Shown here: piece after piece, positions 52,523-61,486 of the stretch
How positions within the stretch are numbered: the first letter of the stretch is position 1
Layout of the letters: every line of letters begins with the position of its first letter
Source of the DNA: Candidatus Thermochlorobacteriaceae bacterium
GTDB taxonomy: Bacteria > Bacteroidota > Chlorobiia > Chlorobiales > Thermochlorobacteraceae
Length of the DNA: 64,000 bases
Direction: 5' to 3'
Assembly (NCBI GenBank): GCA_029263855.1
Contig: JAJUFC010000009.1
Coordinates: forward strand, 93,671 to 157,670
Translations under genes and position numbers: made by a program
The notes under the pieces: model-generated
The model's database searches: none
What the model was told of the DNA's origin: nothing
The model's input: the letters and a program-made list of their open reading frames with translations, nothing else

Positions 52523-53709
52523 TAGGCTTTTTGGCGAAGTTGTTTCAGGACGGTTTCATAGACCTTCAAGACGGCGCGCGCGTTTTCTTGCCACGCATAT
52601 TTTTCAACCGCGTCATTGCGTGCGTTTCTTGCAAGGCTTTCGCGAAGCGCGTCGTCTTTTGCAAGTTGGCACAGCGCGTCGGCAAGTTCCGTCGAGTTGT
52701 TTTCCTCGACCAACAATCCATTCACTCCGTCCTCAATCACCTCTTGAATTTGACCGACCCGCGAGGCGACCACCGACTTTTGCATCGCCATATACTCAAA
52801 CAGTTTGATTGGACTTTGGAAGAACGGCACGTCGGGATTGTTGATGGCGGAAATCACCAGCGCGTCGCACGCGGCGAGACATTCGGGCACGTCGCCGCTT
52901 GGAATCATTCCTGTTATGGTGGCTTTTTTCTCCACGCCGTCGTTTCGCAAAATTGTCTCGACTTCGCCGCGCAGAACGCCATCGCCAATCAATAGAAAAT
53001 GCGCGTTTGGAATTTTTCCAATGACCTCTTTCACCGCCTTTGCCAACACCGTAATGCCGTGCCAATGCCCAAACGTGCCCGCGTAGCCAATCACGAATTT
53101 ATTTTCCAACCCTAATTTTTTGCGAACGGCTTCGCCTGAAATGTTGGGCGAATATCGCTCTGCGTCTACGCCGTTGGGAATCACCGTGATTTTTTCTGCC
53201 GACGCGCCCAATTCAATGAGTTGCGACTTCAACGCCGACGATACCACGACAATCGCGTCGGCTTGCTCGAGCTGAATTTCTTCCGACCATTCCAACGCTT
53301 TCGTGAAATACGTCTTTCCCCAATTTTTCTTCACCCACGCTTCCGACCCTTCGGCTTGCAAGAGAAACGGAATCCCCGTTTCGCGCTTCAAGAGCGCGCC
53401 TGCGTAGTTGAAAATGCTGTGTCGTTGGTAGAGGAAGTTCGGCTGTTCTCGCTCAATGATTTTTTTGGCTTCGCGAAATGATTTTCGATTGTAAGGAAGG
53501 AACATCACTTCGGGCAGATTTTTGAACAGCGCGGGATATGGGATTGCGTATTGCGTAACGGATTGAGAGAGAGGAAGCCGACGATTTGCGGCGACGATGG
53601 GCTGATGCCCCATTTTTAACAGCCCGTCCGTGAAGCCTTTTGTAACCGCGAGCGAGCCGCCTTCGGTCGTCGCGCCGAAGTATTCCGTTCTGAGAAAAAA
53701 CACCTTCAT
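52522..53709 (-). CDS. GT4 (GT-B) glycosyltransferase
   Basis: 395-residue retaining glycosyltransferase with two Rossmann domains. The acceptor domain is less conserved. The donor domain has VIPNGVDAERYSP, IGYAGTFGHWHG, and the E-x7-E motif region SPIKLFEYMAMQKSVVASRVGQIQEVIEDGVNGLLVE, seen in pieces (SPIKLFEYMA). It is transcribed with the flippase and, upstream, a small gene of unknown role. The product is probably a surface polysaccharide repeat unit or lipid-linked sugar. Confidence 0.93.
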   Translation of the reverse strand: MKVFFLRTEYFGATTEGGSLAVTKGFTDGLLKMGHQPIVAANRRLPLSQSVTQYAIPYPALFKNLPEVMFLPYNRKSFREAKKIIEREQPNFLYQRHSIFNYAGALLKRETGIPFLLQAEGSEAWVKKNWGKTYFTKALEWSEEIQLEQADAIVVVSSALKSQLIELGASAEKITVIPNGVDAERYSPNISGEAVRKKLGLENKFVIGYAGTFGHWHGITVLAKAVKEVIGKIPNAHFLLIGDGVLRGEVETILRNDGVEKKATITGMIPSGDVPECLAACDALVISAINNPDVPFFQSPIKLFEYMAMQKSVVASRVGQIQEVIEDGVNGLLVEENNSTELADALCQLAKDDALRESLARNARNDAVEKYAWQENARAVLKVYETVLKQLRQKA

Positions 53710-54128
53710 CGGCGAGCAGCGCGCAGGGCGCGTTTGTCAAAAAGAATCTGAAAGTGAAACCAAACGACGACAAGCAGGCTCACAAACGCTTCCCACGCGA
53801 AAAGCGGCGTTTCGACCAAAAGAAGTTTAAGGCTACTATATGAGGACTTCGCGCCGACTTCATCGACGATTCCGCCGCGCCTTGTCGATGCCGCGATGAA
53901 GCACTTTTGAAAAAATGCGAATCGATGGTCAGAAAGGCGGTCGCACCCGAAGTAAATCGCCCGATACGGCTTGGATCGAATCAAGCGGAGCAAGGTTTTC
54001 GGAGAGGCGAACGCTTTTTCGTCAATTTTGATAACATCAGTTTCACTTGGAGAAAGCCCATTTGCTTGCAGAATTTTCGCGCCGTTTCCGCTCACAAGGA
54101 GAAGCAAGTTCAAGTTACTTCTTGCCAT
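53706..54128 (-). CDS. Hypothetical protein (140 aa) in the surface-polysaccharide operon
   Basis: I do not recognise a family. The N-terminus NLNLLLLVSGNGAKILQANG resembles the first strand of a Rossmann-type glycosyltransferase, and KPYRAIYFGCDRL continues that pattern; one hydrophobic segment lies near the C-terminus (FVSLLVVVWFHFQILF). At 140 residues it is too short for a whole enzyme. It overlaps both neighbours (14 bases with the methyltransferase, 4 with GT4). It may assist or be a piece of a larger glycosyltransferase system. Confidence 0.68.
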   Translation of the reverse strand: MARSNLNLLLLVSGNGAKILQANGLSPSETDVIKIDEKAFASPKTLLRLIRSKPYRAIYFGCDRLSDHRFAFFQKCFIAASTRRGGIVDEVGAKSSYSSLKLLLVETPLFAWEAFVSLLVVVWFHFQILFDKRALRAARR

Positions 54129-54903
54129 AAATCATGATGTAAAATCCCGCCCAACTTGCAAACAAGGCTTGATTGAGCGCGTTCAGCCACTTTGGAAATC
54201 GCGGACGAATGTTGTCGCATACTTTGAAGTTCAACTCATTGAACTTTGAAAACATCGTCCTCAACTCGCGTCGCGAATAGGCTTTTCCGAGCGGATTTTC
54301 TTTGCCGTCATAAATGCGCACCCACTCGTCGTATCCCCACAGTTTGCCTTTGGTCAAGCCATAAAGAAAATACAGCGGCACGCCGAGCCACACGTGAAGC
54401 GAATGTTTGTGATACAACATAATGACGATCTCGCCGCCGGGTTTAAGCACGCGATAGACTTCATCAATGGCTTTTTGCGTGTTCGGGGTGTGGTGCAACA
54501 CGCCGAATGAATAGACCACGTCAAACGAATTGTCGGCGAAGGGCAAGTTTTCCGCGTCGGCGGTTCGGAATACGCCGTTCATTCCATAAAGTTCAAAGCG
54601 TTTTTGCGCGAGGGCGACGCTTTCTTCGGTCAAATCAACGCCCGTAACCATCGCGCCGTTGCGCGCAAATTGAAGCGAATCCGTGCCGAGCCCGCACCCG
54701 ATTTCGAGCAAGGCTTTCCCTCGAAACGCTTTGAATTTGCATAGGCTTTCGGCGTAAGGTTGCGCGGCGTAGCGATGCCGTTCTATCGCTTCGAAAAATT
54801 CTTTCGTGCCGCGTCGGTCGTTGATGAACTGCGTGCCGCACGGCTTTTCGTTCCAATAATCGTGAACGGTCGATTTTAATTGTTCGTCTGTCGTTTCAAT
54901 CAT
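54115..54903 (-). CDS. Class I SAM-dependent methyltransferase (Methyltransf_11 type)
   Basis: 262 residues. SAM-binding motif I LLEIGCGLGTDSLQFARNG, motif II VTGVDLTEESV and motif III YSFGVLHHTPNTQKAIDEVYRVLKPGG (in pieces) are textbook. The N-terminal WNEKPCGTQF and the final segment (WAGFYIMIYGKK) recall methyltransferases acting on quinone- or sugar-like substrates; the substrate is unknown. It overlaps the FkbM-type gene upstream by 4 bases. Confidence 0.9.
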   Translation of the reverse strand: MIETTDEQLKSTVHDYWNEKPCGTQFINDRRGTKEFFEAIERHRYAAQPYAESLCKFKAFRGKALLEIGCGLGTDSLQFARNGAMVTGVDLTEESVALAQKRFELYGMNGVFRTADAENLPFADNSFDVVYSFGVLHHTPNTQKAIDEVYRVLKPGGEIVIMLYHKHSLHVWLGVPLYFLYGLTKGKLWGYDEWVRIYDGKENPLGKAYSRRELRTMFSKFNELNFKVCDNIRPRFPKWLNALNQALFASWAGFYIMIYGKK

Positions 54904-55811
54904 CGTGGTTCAGAAATCAAATTGCGAAACTCGTCGATGCGCTCTTCGGGAATGAAGACGACGTTATCGGCGACGTGCGGCGTTGATGGTTCAACCGTCG
55001 TCAACGCGCCTGATTCAGAAATTTTGAACGCTTGCAGTCGCGCGGCGTTCCACAGCCACGCCTTGACGTCTTGCGTCGAGTAGCCTGCGCGCGCTTGATG
55101 TTCGGCGCACAGTTCAGAAAGCACAATCGGGCGAAAGCGAGAAAGCGTTTGGCGCATACCTTTGAACGCGCTCATTTCCGCGCCCTCGATGTCGATTTTA
55201 ATCGCGTTGACGGTCTTCAACCCGCGCGAAGATACGAACTCGTCAATGGTCGTGGTAGGAATCTCGACAAATTCGCTTGAGTGTTTCTCGCTTGGCAAGG
55301 TCGAGTGCGCGCTATCGTTGAAATCGACGGTTGATTTGTAAAGTCGAATCGGCGCGCTTGAATCGGAAACGGCGAGCGGGAGAGGCTCAATGTCGCAATC
55401 GGGATTGAGTTCGAGATTGCGTTTGAGCAAGACGAAGTTTTTTGCGTCGGGTTCAAACGCGAAGACTTTCCCCGACGCGCCTACTCGTTTTGCCATTTCC
55501 AACGCGATGTATCCGACATTCCCGCCGATGTCGAGCGCGACGTCGCCTGATTTCAGAAGCCGTTTCAACGCCTTGACCGTTGACGGTTCAAACGTGCCAA
55601 ACAGGTAAAGTTGCGATTGCAGATACTCGTTGAGTTCCAATTCCATTCGGATTCCGCCGTTCAGCGTTACGATTTGCTTGGCGGGCGGCTTGGGCGCGAG
55701 GTAGGGAAAGTAAATTTTCATCAAGAGCGAATACTTGCCATATTCTCGCGGGTAAAAGCGCGTTGCGGCGCGAAAGAGCGCGCGAAGCGGTTTCTTCAAG
55801 CGTTCCGTCAT
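54900..55811 (-). CDS. FkbM-family methyltransferase
   Basis: The ATG at 55811 is chosen: it starts MTERLKKPLRALFRAATR, overlaps the rlmB stop by 4 bases, and the longer frame has no family features. The SAM site GDVALDIGGNVGYIALEMAKRVG (in pieces: DIGGNVGY), VFAFEPDAKNF and the end IKIDIEGAEMSAFKGM match FkbM. It probably O-methylates a sugar of the surface polysaccharide. A paralogue lies at 62808. Confidence 0.88.
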   Translation of the reverse strand: MTERLKKPLRALFRAATRFYPREYGKYSLLMKIYFPYLAPKPPAKQIVTLNGGIRMELELNEYLQSQLYLFGTFEPSTVKALKRLLKSGDVALDIGGNVGYIALEMAKRVGASGKVFAFEPDAKNFVLLKRNLELNPDCDIEPLPLAVSDSSAPIRLYKSTVDFNDSAHSTLPSEKHSSEFVEIPTTTIDEFVSSRGLKTVNAIKIDIEGAEMSAFKGMRQTLSRFRPIVLSELCAEHQARAGYSTQDVKAWLWNAARLQAFKISESGALTTVEPSTPHVADNVVFIPEERIDEFRNLISEPR

Positions 55812-56554
55812 GGCTTGCTTGCAAGTTGGCGTTGGCGCACGACTTCGTAGAGCAAAATCCCCGCCGACACACTCGCGTTCAAGGATTGCGTTTTGCCGAG
55901 CATCGGAATTGACACGAGTTCGTCGCAACTTTTCTTCACAAGGTCTCTCATTCCTTTGCCTTCTGAACCAATCACGACGCAACAGTTCATCGTGAAATCG
56001 AATTGCGCGTAGTTTTTCTTGGCTTTCACGTCCGCTCCCACAACCCAAATGCCTTGCTTTTTGAGCCGTTCAATCGTTTGCGCCACGTTGCCGATTCGGC
56101 AGAGCCGCGCGTGCGAGACCGCGCCCGCCGAGGTTTTGTGGACGGTCGAGTTTATCGGAATCGCGTTGTCTTTCGGAAGCAAAATCGCTGTCGCGCCCGC
56201 GCATTCGGCGGTGCGAATGATTGCGCCCAAGTTGTGCGGGTCTTCGAGGTTATCGAGCAAGACGAAGAAAAACGGTTTGAGCGATTCGTCTTGAAGCAGG
56301 TCGTCGAGCTCCATCATTTTGACGTCGCTCGTAATCGCCACCACGCCTTGATGCTTGTTGGTTTTGGCAAGGTCGCCGAGCTTTTGGTTGCTCGCTTTGC
56401 CGATGGAAATTTGACATTGCTTGGCTTTGATGAACAGCTCGAGAATCCGCTTTTCGTCGGTGTTGAACTGAAAATAAATTTTTGAAATGCGGTCGGGATT
56501 TGAGTTCAGCAATTCGGCGACAGCGTTGCGCCCATAAACGATTTCTTGGCTCAT
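55808..56554 (-). CDS. rlmB: 23S rRNA (guanosine-2'-O)-methyltransferase RlmB
   Basis: SpoU/TrmH-type knotted methyltransferase of 248 residues. The N-terminal substrate-binding domain (IVYGRNAVAELLNSNPDRI) is followed by motifs LLDNLEDPHNLGAIIRTAE, then CCVVIGSEGKGMRDLVKKSCDELVSIPMLGKTQSLNASVSAGILLYE in pieces (IGSEGKGM; SLNASVSAGILLYE). It overlaps the FkbM gene by 4 bases downstream. Its ATG lies within the former end of the hicA remnant. Confidence 0.93.
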   Translation of the reverse strand: MSQEIVYGRNAVAELLNSNPDRISKIYFQFNTDEKRILELFIKAKQCQISIGKASNQKLGDLAKTNKHQGVVAITSDVKMMELDDLLQDESLKPFFFVLLDNLEDPHNLGAIIRTAECAGATAILLPKDNAIPINSTVHKTSAGAVSHARLCRIGNVAQTIERLKKQGIWVVGADVKAKKNYAQFDFTMNCCVVIGSEGKGMRDLVKKSCDELVSIPMLGKTQSLNASVSAGILLYEVVRQRQLASKP

Positions 56555-56904
56555 TGGGTCTCGAATAAAGTTCGCGGCAGTTGCGATTAACGAATGATGG
56601 ATTGAAGCGTGCCGATTTTTGTCTCGCTATGATTTGGCACAGGCACGGTGATGGTCGAGTCAAGACTTTTTTTCTGCATAACGATATGGCTTCCTTTTTG
56701 GCGCCTGATGTAAATTTCAGATTTCAGTCTTGACCGAATTTCGGACTCGCTCGCGGTTTCAAAAAAGAGCTCTATCGCTTCTTTCAGATTTTCTCTCGCC
56801 TCTTCTACGGTATGACCTTGACTGGCAATGTCAAGTTCAGGGCAATACGAAATCATCATATCGTTTTCTCGTTCAATGATTGTCGTCAAAGGATATTTTT
56901 TCAT
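56551..56904 (-). pseudogene. HicB-HicA remnant: deletion fusion plus in-frame stop
   Basis: From the ATG at 56904 the first 65 or so residues are HicB antitoxin (CPELDIASQGHTVEEARENL and AIELFFETASESEIRSRL). Without a stop the frame runs into the C-terminal half of HicA (RRQKGSHIVMQKK, STITVPVPNH, KIGTLQSIIR). HicB's end and HicA's first half are missing, so an internal deletion fused the two. The open frame ends at the TAA at 56587. Ignoring that codon (probably once CAA, Gln), translation continues SQLPRTLFETQ to a TGA overlapping the rlmB ATG, the expected HicA end. The catalytic His of HicA (GSH) remains, but the RNA-binding half does not. Confidence 0.85.
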
Positions 56905-56908
56905 CGTT

Positions 56909-57784
56909 CTAATCCGTTTCGGTTGGCATCGTGATTTTAAGCGTAACGGGTTTGGCGGCAGGCAACGCGCCTTCTTTGAAGAACGGATTGGGAATCGGCG
57001 CAAAGTCGAATTGATGCGCCGCGTTGATTTCAATTAGATGATTGATTGGAAACTTTTGCCAACTCGAATCGCGGTAATCGAGCGGCTCGGAAGCGACGAC
57101 GACCGCGTCGGGAAAGAACGGGCTTGTCGCCGTGTAGTAAAGCGTCGCAGATTTATCAATGTTCGTGTAGCAGGTGGCGATGGTGGTTTCGCCGTCGGTA
57201 AAGCCGAAGTTCAAAATCAAATCCGAGTCGTGTTTTTTGCCGAGATGATTGAGCCGCTCGAAGAGCTCGAGCACGGCTTCGCGCATCGTGAGACGCGGCT
57301 CTTCTTCGCGAATGGTGAGGTAGAGATTGAAAATATGCTCGGAATCGGTCGTGCCTTGCAGGTGCGGATAATAGGTGTCGGAAATCATTTGTCGAATCGA
57401 TCGCATAAAGCCTTTTTTGAAATCGCTCACGATGCCGTTGTGCATAAAAATTTGCTCTTTGAATTGGAACGGATGCGCGTTGGCTTGATGCACGGGCAAG
57501 CCGGGCGAGGCGGCGCGAATGTGCATAAAAATGTTGTTCGAGATGATTTTGCTCGAAATGCTCGCCGCATTGATATCGTGCCAGAATGGCTTTTCGGATT
57601 TCATCACCGCAGGTTCAGGGTGAATGTCAAGGTTATACCACGCCAAGCCGTAGCCGTCGACATTGATGGGCGTGATAATCATTTCGCGTGGGGTTCGGGC
57701 TTGCTCCACGAAATTATGCGGCGGCTCAAAGATGAATCGTTTGAGCGTAATCGGCTTGCCGCGATAGATTCCTAATCGACACAT
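56909..57784 (-). CDS. Class II glutamine amidotransferase (EgtC/YafJ-like)
   Basis: N-terminal nucleophile hydrolase releasing ammonia from glutamine for an unknown partner. The start at 57784 is fixed by Met-Cys (MCRLGIYRGKPITL), which exposes the catalytic Cys2. Further motifs: FMHIRAASPGLPVHQANAHPF and FMHNGIVSDF, then DSEHIFNLYL. The 291 residues match EgtC/YafJ-type stand-alone domains. It is followed 4 bases later by the HicB remnant and precedes no obvious acceptor enzyme. Ergothioneine genes are not in the window. Confidence 0.88.
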   Translation of the reverse strand: MCRLGIYRGKPITLKRFIFEPPHNFVEQARTPREMIITPINVDGYGLAWYNLDIHPEPAVMKSEKPFWHDINAASISSKIISNNIFMHIRAASPGLPVHQANAHPFQFKEQIFMHNGIVSDFKKGFMRSIRQMISDTYYPHLQGTTDSEHIFNLYLTIREEEPRLTMREAVLELFERLNHLGKKHDSDLILNFGFTDGETTIATCYTNIDKSATLYYTATSPFFPDAVVVASEPLDYRDSSWQKFPINHLIEINAAHQFDFAPIPNPFFKEGALPAAKPVTLKITMPTETD

Positions 57785-57814
57785 TTCTTGCTCTCCTTTG
57801 TTTTGCAATGTTGT

Positions 57815-58672
57815 TTACCTCAGTAACTCCTCCAACGAAGTTGCTTTGTCAGTTTTTTCGTCTCGATACTTGATGATGATTGGCGTGTAAATGGAAAGCC
57901 CATGCGATTCCGCAAACGCATTTTTAATTGGTCTCGCTCCTGCCACGACGACCGCCCCTTTGGGAATCACAAGCGGCTGTTCGGCGGTTTTGCGCAAAAT
58001 GCGTTCATTGACGATGTCGTAGACGGGCGTAGAGCCGTTGAGAATCACGCCCGTGCCAATGACGGCTTTTTCCTCGACAATCGTCCCCTCGTAAATGCCG
58101 CAGTTTCCGCCAATCATCACGTCGTCTTCAATAATCACGGGCATTGCGCCGATGGGTTCAAGCACGCCGCCGAGTTGCGAGGCGGCAGAAAGATGCACGC
58201 GCTTGCCGACCTGCGCGCAACTGCCGACGAGCGCGTGCGAATCAATCATCGCGCCTTCATCGACAAACGCGCCGACGTTGATGTATGCGGGCGGCATCAC
58301 GACGACCGACGGCGCAAGATACGCCCCGCTTCGAACCGCCGTGCCGCCCGGCACGATACGCACCTTGTCGGTCTCCCGATAATGTCTCACGGGGTAGGTG
58401 TCTTTGTCAATGAACGTGAGTTGTTTCGGCTCGTCGCCGACTTCCACCTTTCGCAGTTCGCCCAAGCGAAAGCCTAACAAAATGCCTTGTTTAACCCAAT
58501 GATTGACCGTCCAACCGCCGTTTGTTTTCTGAGCCGCTCTCAACTCTCCTTGATTCAATCGGTTGAGAAATTCGTTGAAGATGGTTCGCGCTTCGCGCTC
58601 GTGTCGAAGCGCGTCTGCCGTTAAGGGCGAAAGCCGCTCAATTTCGGATTTTAGAAACTCGATGCTGTGCAT
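57815..58672 (-). CDS. dapD: 2,3,4,5-tetrahydropyridine-2,6-dicarboxylate N-succinyltransferase
   Basis: Succinylates tetrahydrodipicolinate in the succinylase branch of lysine and peptidoglycan-DAP biosynthesis. The left-handed beta-helix hexapeptide region (about residues 110-240) has [42 protein letters not shown] in pieces ([16 protein letters not shown]) and the loop [20 protein letters not shown]. The start at 58672 ([11 protein letters not shown]) is preferred; three codons earlier there is another ATG. It follows rng by 5 bases. Confidence 0.95.
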   Translation of the reverse strand: MHSIEFLKSEIERLSPLTADALRHEREARTIFNEFLNRLNQGELRAAQKTNGGWTVNHWVKQGILLGFRLGELRKVEVGDEPKQLTFIDKDTYPVRHYRETDKVRIVPGGTAVRSGAYLAPSVVVMPPAYINVGAFVDEGAMIDSHALVGSCAQVGKRVHLSAASQLGGVLEPIGAMPVIIEDDVMIGGNCGIYEGTIVEEKAVIGTGVILNGSTPVYDIVNERILRKTAEQPLVIPKGAVVVAGARPIKNAFAESHGLSIYTPIIIKYRDEKTDKATSLEELLR

Positions 58673-58677
58673 AAATG

Positions 58678-60348
58678 TCAAAGCGAAAATTCTTGGGTTA
58701 TGTCTACGCCCGTTTTAGGCAGAACGAATCGGAAGTCGTCGCTTCGCAAACTTTCGTCCTGTTTGACCCTGACGAAGAGAAGGTGTTGCAAGAACCATTT
58801 GTATTCGGGCTTTAATTGTTGGTCTTTGTAGAGCGGCTCGACGAGCGTTGGGCTGATGTAGAGGTCCAGTTTTTGGAATCCGCCTTTATTGTTCAAGGCG
58901 AATTTGCGAAGCCATCGGTCAATTTGGTGGACGGTGGTTTTTCGTGCTTGAACGATACCTGTGCCGCCGCACGCAGGGCATTGGTCGCCCATGCGTTGCA
59001 TCAAACTTGGGCGCACGCGCTCGCGGGTGATTTGCATAATGCCGAAATCCGACATGGGCAAGATGTTCGATTTGGCGCGGTCGCGGCGAAATTCTTGTTT
59101 GATGGTTTCATAGACTTTCTTCGAGTTGCGATCGTCAAGCAAATCGATGAAATCCACAACGATAATTCCGCCGATGTCGCGCAGGCGGAGTTGGCGCGCA
59201 ATTTCTTTGGCGGCTTCCAAATTGGTGCGAAGCGAGTTTTCCTCTTGCTCGCGCTTTGCCGCGAAGCGTCCGCTATTGACATCAATCACGACCATCGCTT
59301 CGGTGTGCTCAATAATCAAATATCCCCCCGATTTGAGCCATACTTTGCGCGAGAAAATCGACTCCACATCTTTGGCAATGCTGTAACTTTCATAGAGCGG
59401 CAAGCGACCTTTGTAGAGTTGAACTTTCTTTTCCATTTCAGGTGCCGCCCAACGAATGAAACTCATCACTTCTTTGTGAATGCTGGGCGAGTTCGTTACG
59501 ATTTCATTGACGTCTTCGGTCATATAGTCGCGCAAGGCGGAGGCGACGAGGTTATCTTCTTTGAAGATAACTTTCGGTGGTTGCGATGATTTAACCGCTT
59601 CTTCAATTTGCTTCCACTTATTGAGCAAAATTTCCAAGTCGGTTCGAAGCAACTGTTCATCTTGTTCTTCGGCGACGGTTCGGACAATCGCGCCGAAGTT
59701 TCGGTTTGGAAGCATTGAGCGCACGATGCTTTTGAGCCGCTTGCGCTCGCGGCGGTTCATAATGCGCTTCGAGACGGCGATGTTGCCTTGTCCAAACGGC
59801 AGAAGCACCATAAATCGCCCTGCAATCGTAATGTCGCTTGTGAGCCGAGAGCCTTTGGTGCTAATCGGCTCTTTGATGACCTGCACTAAAATGCTGTCGT
59901 TGGGCTTCAGTTTGCCCGCAATCATTTGTGTGTAGGATTGACGCTTTTCGCGAAGGGCATCGGCGCGTCGATCTTGCGCAGTCGCCGCGCCCCCTTGTCC
60001 ATTTTGTTGCGGACGGGCTTTGGCTTGCGGTTGCTGTGCCGGTTGAATCTCCTCCTCCTCATCATCTTCTTCATCGTCTTCGTCGAAGTCATCGCCGACG
60101 AGGGCGCGATAATCTTCGCCTGTCGTGCCAACATCTGAAAAATGCAAGAACCCATCTTGCTCTTGACCAATGTCAATAAAGGCGGCTTGCAACCCTTCAA
60201 CGACTTTTTGCACGCGCCCTAAGTAAATATCGCCAACGGTTCGCGAGCGGTCTGGTCTATCAATGAACAATTCTGCAAGTTTTCCGTCTTCAACAATCGC
60301 AACTTGAATCTCGTCGCCCTGTTGGTTCATTAAAATTTGTTTCTTCAT
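58678..60348 (-). CDS. rng: Ribonuclease G/E family protein with an insert in the S1 domain
   Basis: Endoribonuclease that matures rRNA and starts mRNA decay. The N-terminal S1 domain ([35 protein letters not shown] in pieces) is split by an acidic, Gln-rich, disordered insert ([15 protein letters not shown] and the Pro/Gln stretch, about residues 84-135) not found in short RNase G. The catalytic carboxylates lie in VIDVNSGRF and IIVVDFIDL, and the zinc link is CPACGGTG. The length of 556 suits RNase G rather than RNase E, with no degradosome tail. It is first of a two-gene unit with dapD. Confidence 0.93.
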   Translation of the reverse strand: MKKQILMNQQGDEIQVAIVEDGKLAELFIDRPDRSRTVGDIYLGRVQKVVEGLQAAFIDIGQEQDGFLHFSDVGTTGEDYRALVGDDFDEDDEEDDEEEEIQPAQQPQAKARPQQNGQGGAATAQDRRADALREKRQSYTQMIAGKLKPNDSILVQVIKEPISTKGSRLTSDITIAGRFMVLLPFGQGNIAVSKRIMNRRERKRLKSIVRSMLPNRNFGAIVRTVAEEQDEQLLRTDLEILLNKWKQIEEAVKSSQPPKVIFKEDNLVASALRDYMTEDVNEIVTNSPSIHKEVMSFIRWAAPEMEKKVQLYKGRLPLYESYSIAKDVESIFSRKVWLKSGGYLIIEHTEAMVVIDVNSGRFAAKREQEENSLRTNLEAAKEIARQLRLRDIGGIIVVDFIDLLDDRNSKKVYETIKQEFRRDRAKSNILPMSDFGIMQITRERVRPSLMQRMGDQCPACGGTGIVQARKTTVHQIDRWLRKFALNNKGGFQKLDLYISPTLVEPLYKDQQLKPEYKWFLQHLLFVRVKQDESLRSDDFRFVLPKTGVDITQEFSL

Positions 60349-60662
60349 CTATAATCGGCTGAATTTTTCGAAATCGATCCTCTGAAATTTGTGGTTTCAA
60401 GTAAGCACGAAAGATAGCGTAAGTTTCAGAGGTAGGCAATAGTGGTAATGAGTAATGAGTCGTGCGTAATGCGTAATGATGAACGACTTGGTCATTCTGA
60501 ACGGAGCGAAGCGAATGAAGAATCCAATTCTAATGAGTAACGGGAAGCGTGCAATTCTTCACTCTTCATTATTTACTACTCACGATTCATTATTTGTGGA
60601 TTCTTCACTTTGTTCGCACTCACTTCATCTGTAACTTCCCGCACCTTTACCTAACTCGCTTC
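60349..60662. other. Non-coding stretch with short inverted and direct repeats
   Basis: 314 bases between the divergent rng and Rpn-type genes, with no gene. TGAAGAATCCA (60516-60526) pairs with TGGATTCTTCA (60597-60607). Several imperfect copies of AATGAGTAATGAGTCGTG-like words occur near 60445-60480, with complements near 60570-60595. The stretch GTCATTCTGAACGGAGCGAAGCGAAT is of the kind dispersed in many genomes. It looks like a palindromic repeat or miniature element; promoters for both flanking genes must lie at its ends. Confidence 0.55.
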
Positions 60663-61478
60663 ATGCGCACCGACAAACTCGTTTACCTTCTCCTGCAACT
60701 CCTGCCGCAAGGATTCTTCTCGCTCATCGGCAGAAATCCCGATGACGCTTCTCGCTACGAGTTCAAATCCGTTGAATTGAAAGAGACTGCCTTTCGCATT
60801 GATGGCATCTTCGTCCCGAAATCCGACGATGATTTCACCTACTTCGTCGAGGCGCAATTCCAACAAGACGAGCAATTTTATGCGAGATTCTTCGCCGAAA
60901 TTTTCCTTTACCTCAAACAGTATCCGACCGCAAAGTGGCAAGCCGTTGTGATCTATCCCTCGCGAAGCATTGAGCAGAAACAGATTGACGCATATTCTGA
61001 CTTACTTGAACTCAACCGTATCAAGCGCGTATATTTGGACGAGTTGCCTGACTCGGAGGCTATCGCCGTTGAGCTCTTCAAGTTGCTGATTGCTTCAGAG
61101 AAGCGCACCGAAGTCCAAGCGCGCAAGTTGGCACAAAAAGCCAGCGTGATTGAATTAGATTTGATTGAGCAGATTTTAACCTACAAGTTTAGAACTTTAA
61201 CACGAGAGGAGATAAAGAAAATGTTGCAAATTCAAGAAGAACTACTCAAAGATACGGCGTTCTACAAGGAAGCCTTTGAAGAAGGTAAACAAGAAGGCGA
61301 AGCGCAGGGCATCTTGAAAGGCAAACAAGAAGGCAAACAAGAAGGCAAACAAGAAGGCGAGCGTTCAGCGAAACGCGCGATGGTGCCGCTTTTGCGCCGA
61401 TTGGGTTTATCCGATGAGGCGATTGCCGCAGAACTGGGTCTGCCTTTGTCTGATGTTCAAAGTATTGCAAGGGAATAA
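60663..61478 (+). CDS. Rpn-family putative nuclease (DUF2887-like)
   Basis: From the ATG at 60663 (MRTDKLVYLLLQLLP), 271 residues. The N-terminal PD-(D/E)XK nuclease-like core has FRIDGIFVP (Asp) and YFVEAQFQQ (ExQ variant of the active-site ExK), followed by YPSRSIEQKQ. The family is often called recombination-promoting or putative transposase, though most lack known activity. A helical region and a repetitive KQEGKQEGKQEGE stretch (61320-61355) follow, then a C-terminal RLGLSDEAIAAELGLPLSDV helix-turn-helix-like segment. The longer upstream frame is rejected as non-homologous. Confidence 0.85.
   Translation: MRTDKLVYLLLQLLPQGFFSLIGRNPDDASRYEFKSVELKETAFRIDGIFVPKSDDDFTYFVEAQFQQDEQFYARFFAEIFLYLKQYPTAKWQAVVIYPSRSIEQKQIDAYSDLLELNRIKRVYLDELPDSEAIAVELFKLLIASEKRTEVQARKLAQKASVIELDLIEQILTYKFRTLTREEIKKMLQIQEELLKDTAFYKEAFEEGKQEGEAQGILKGKQEGKQEGKQEGERSAKRAMVPLLRRLGLSDEAIAAELGLPLSDVQSIARE
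61320..61355 (+). repeat. Three exact tandem copies of a 12-bp unit in the Rpn-type gene
   Basis: GGCAAACAAGAA occurs three times in a row (61320-61331, 61332-61343, 61344-61355) and encodes repeated GKQE. Copy-number change by replication slippage would stay in frame. Confidence 0.9.
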
Positions 61479-61486
61479 CGACGATT

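Noticed and set aside
57038..57775. Long open frame opposite the amidotransferase gene
   Set aside because: It is antisense to a well-supported gene and has no recognisable motifs.
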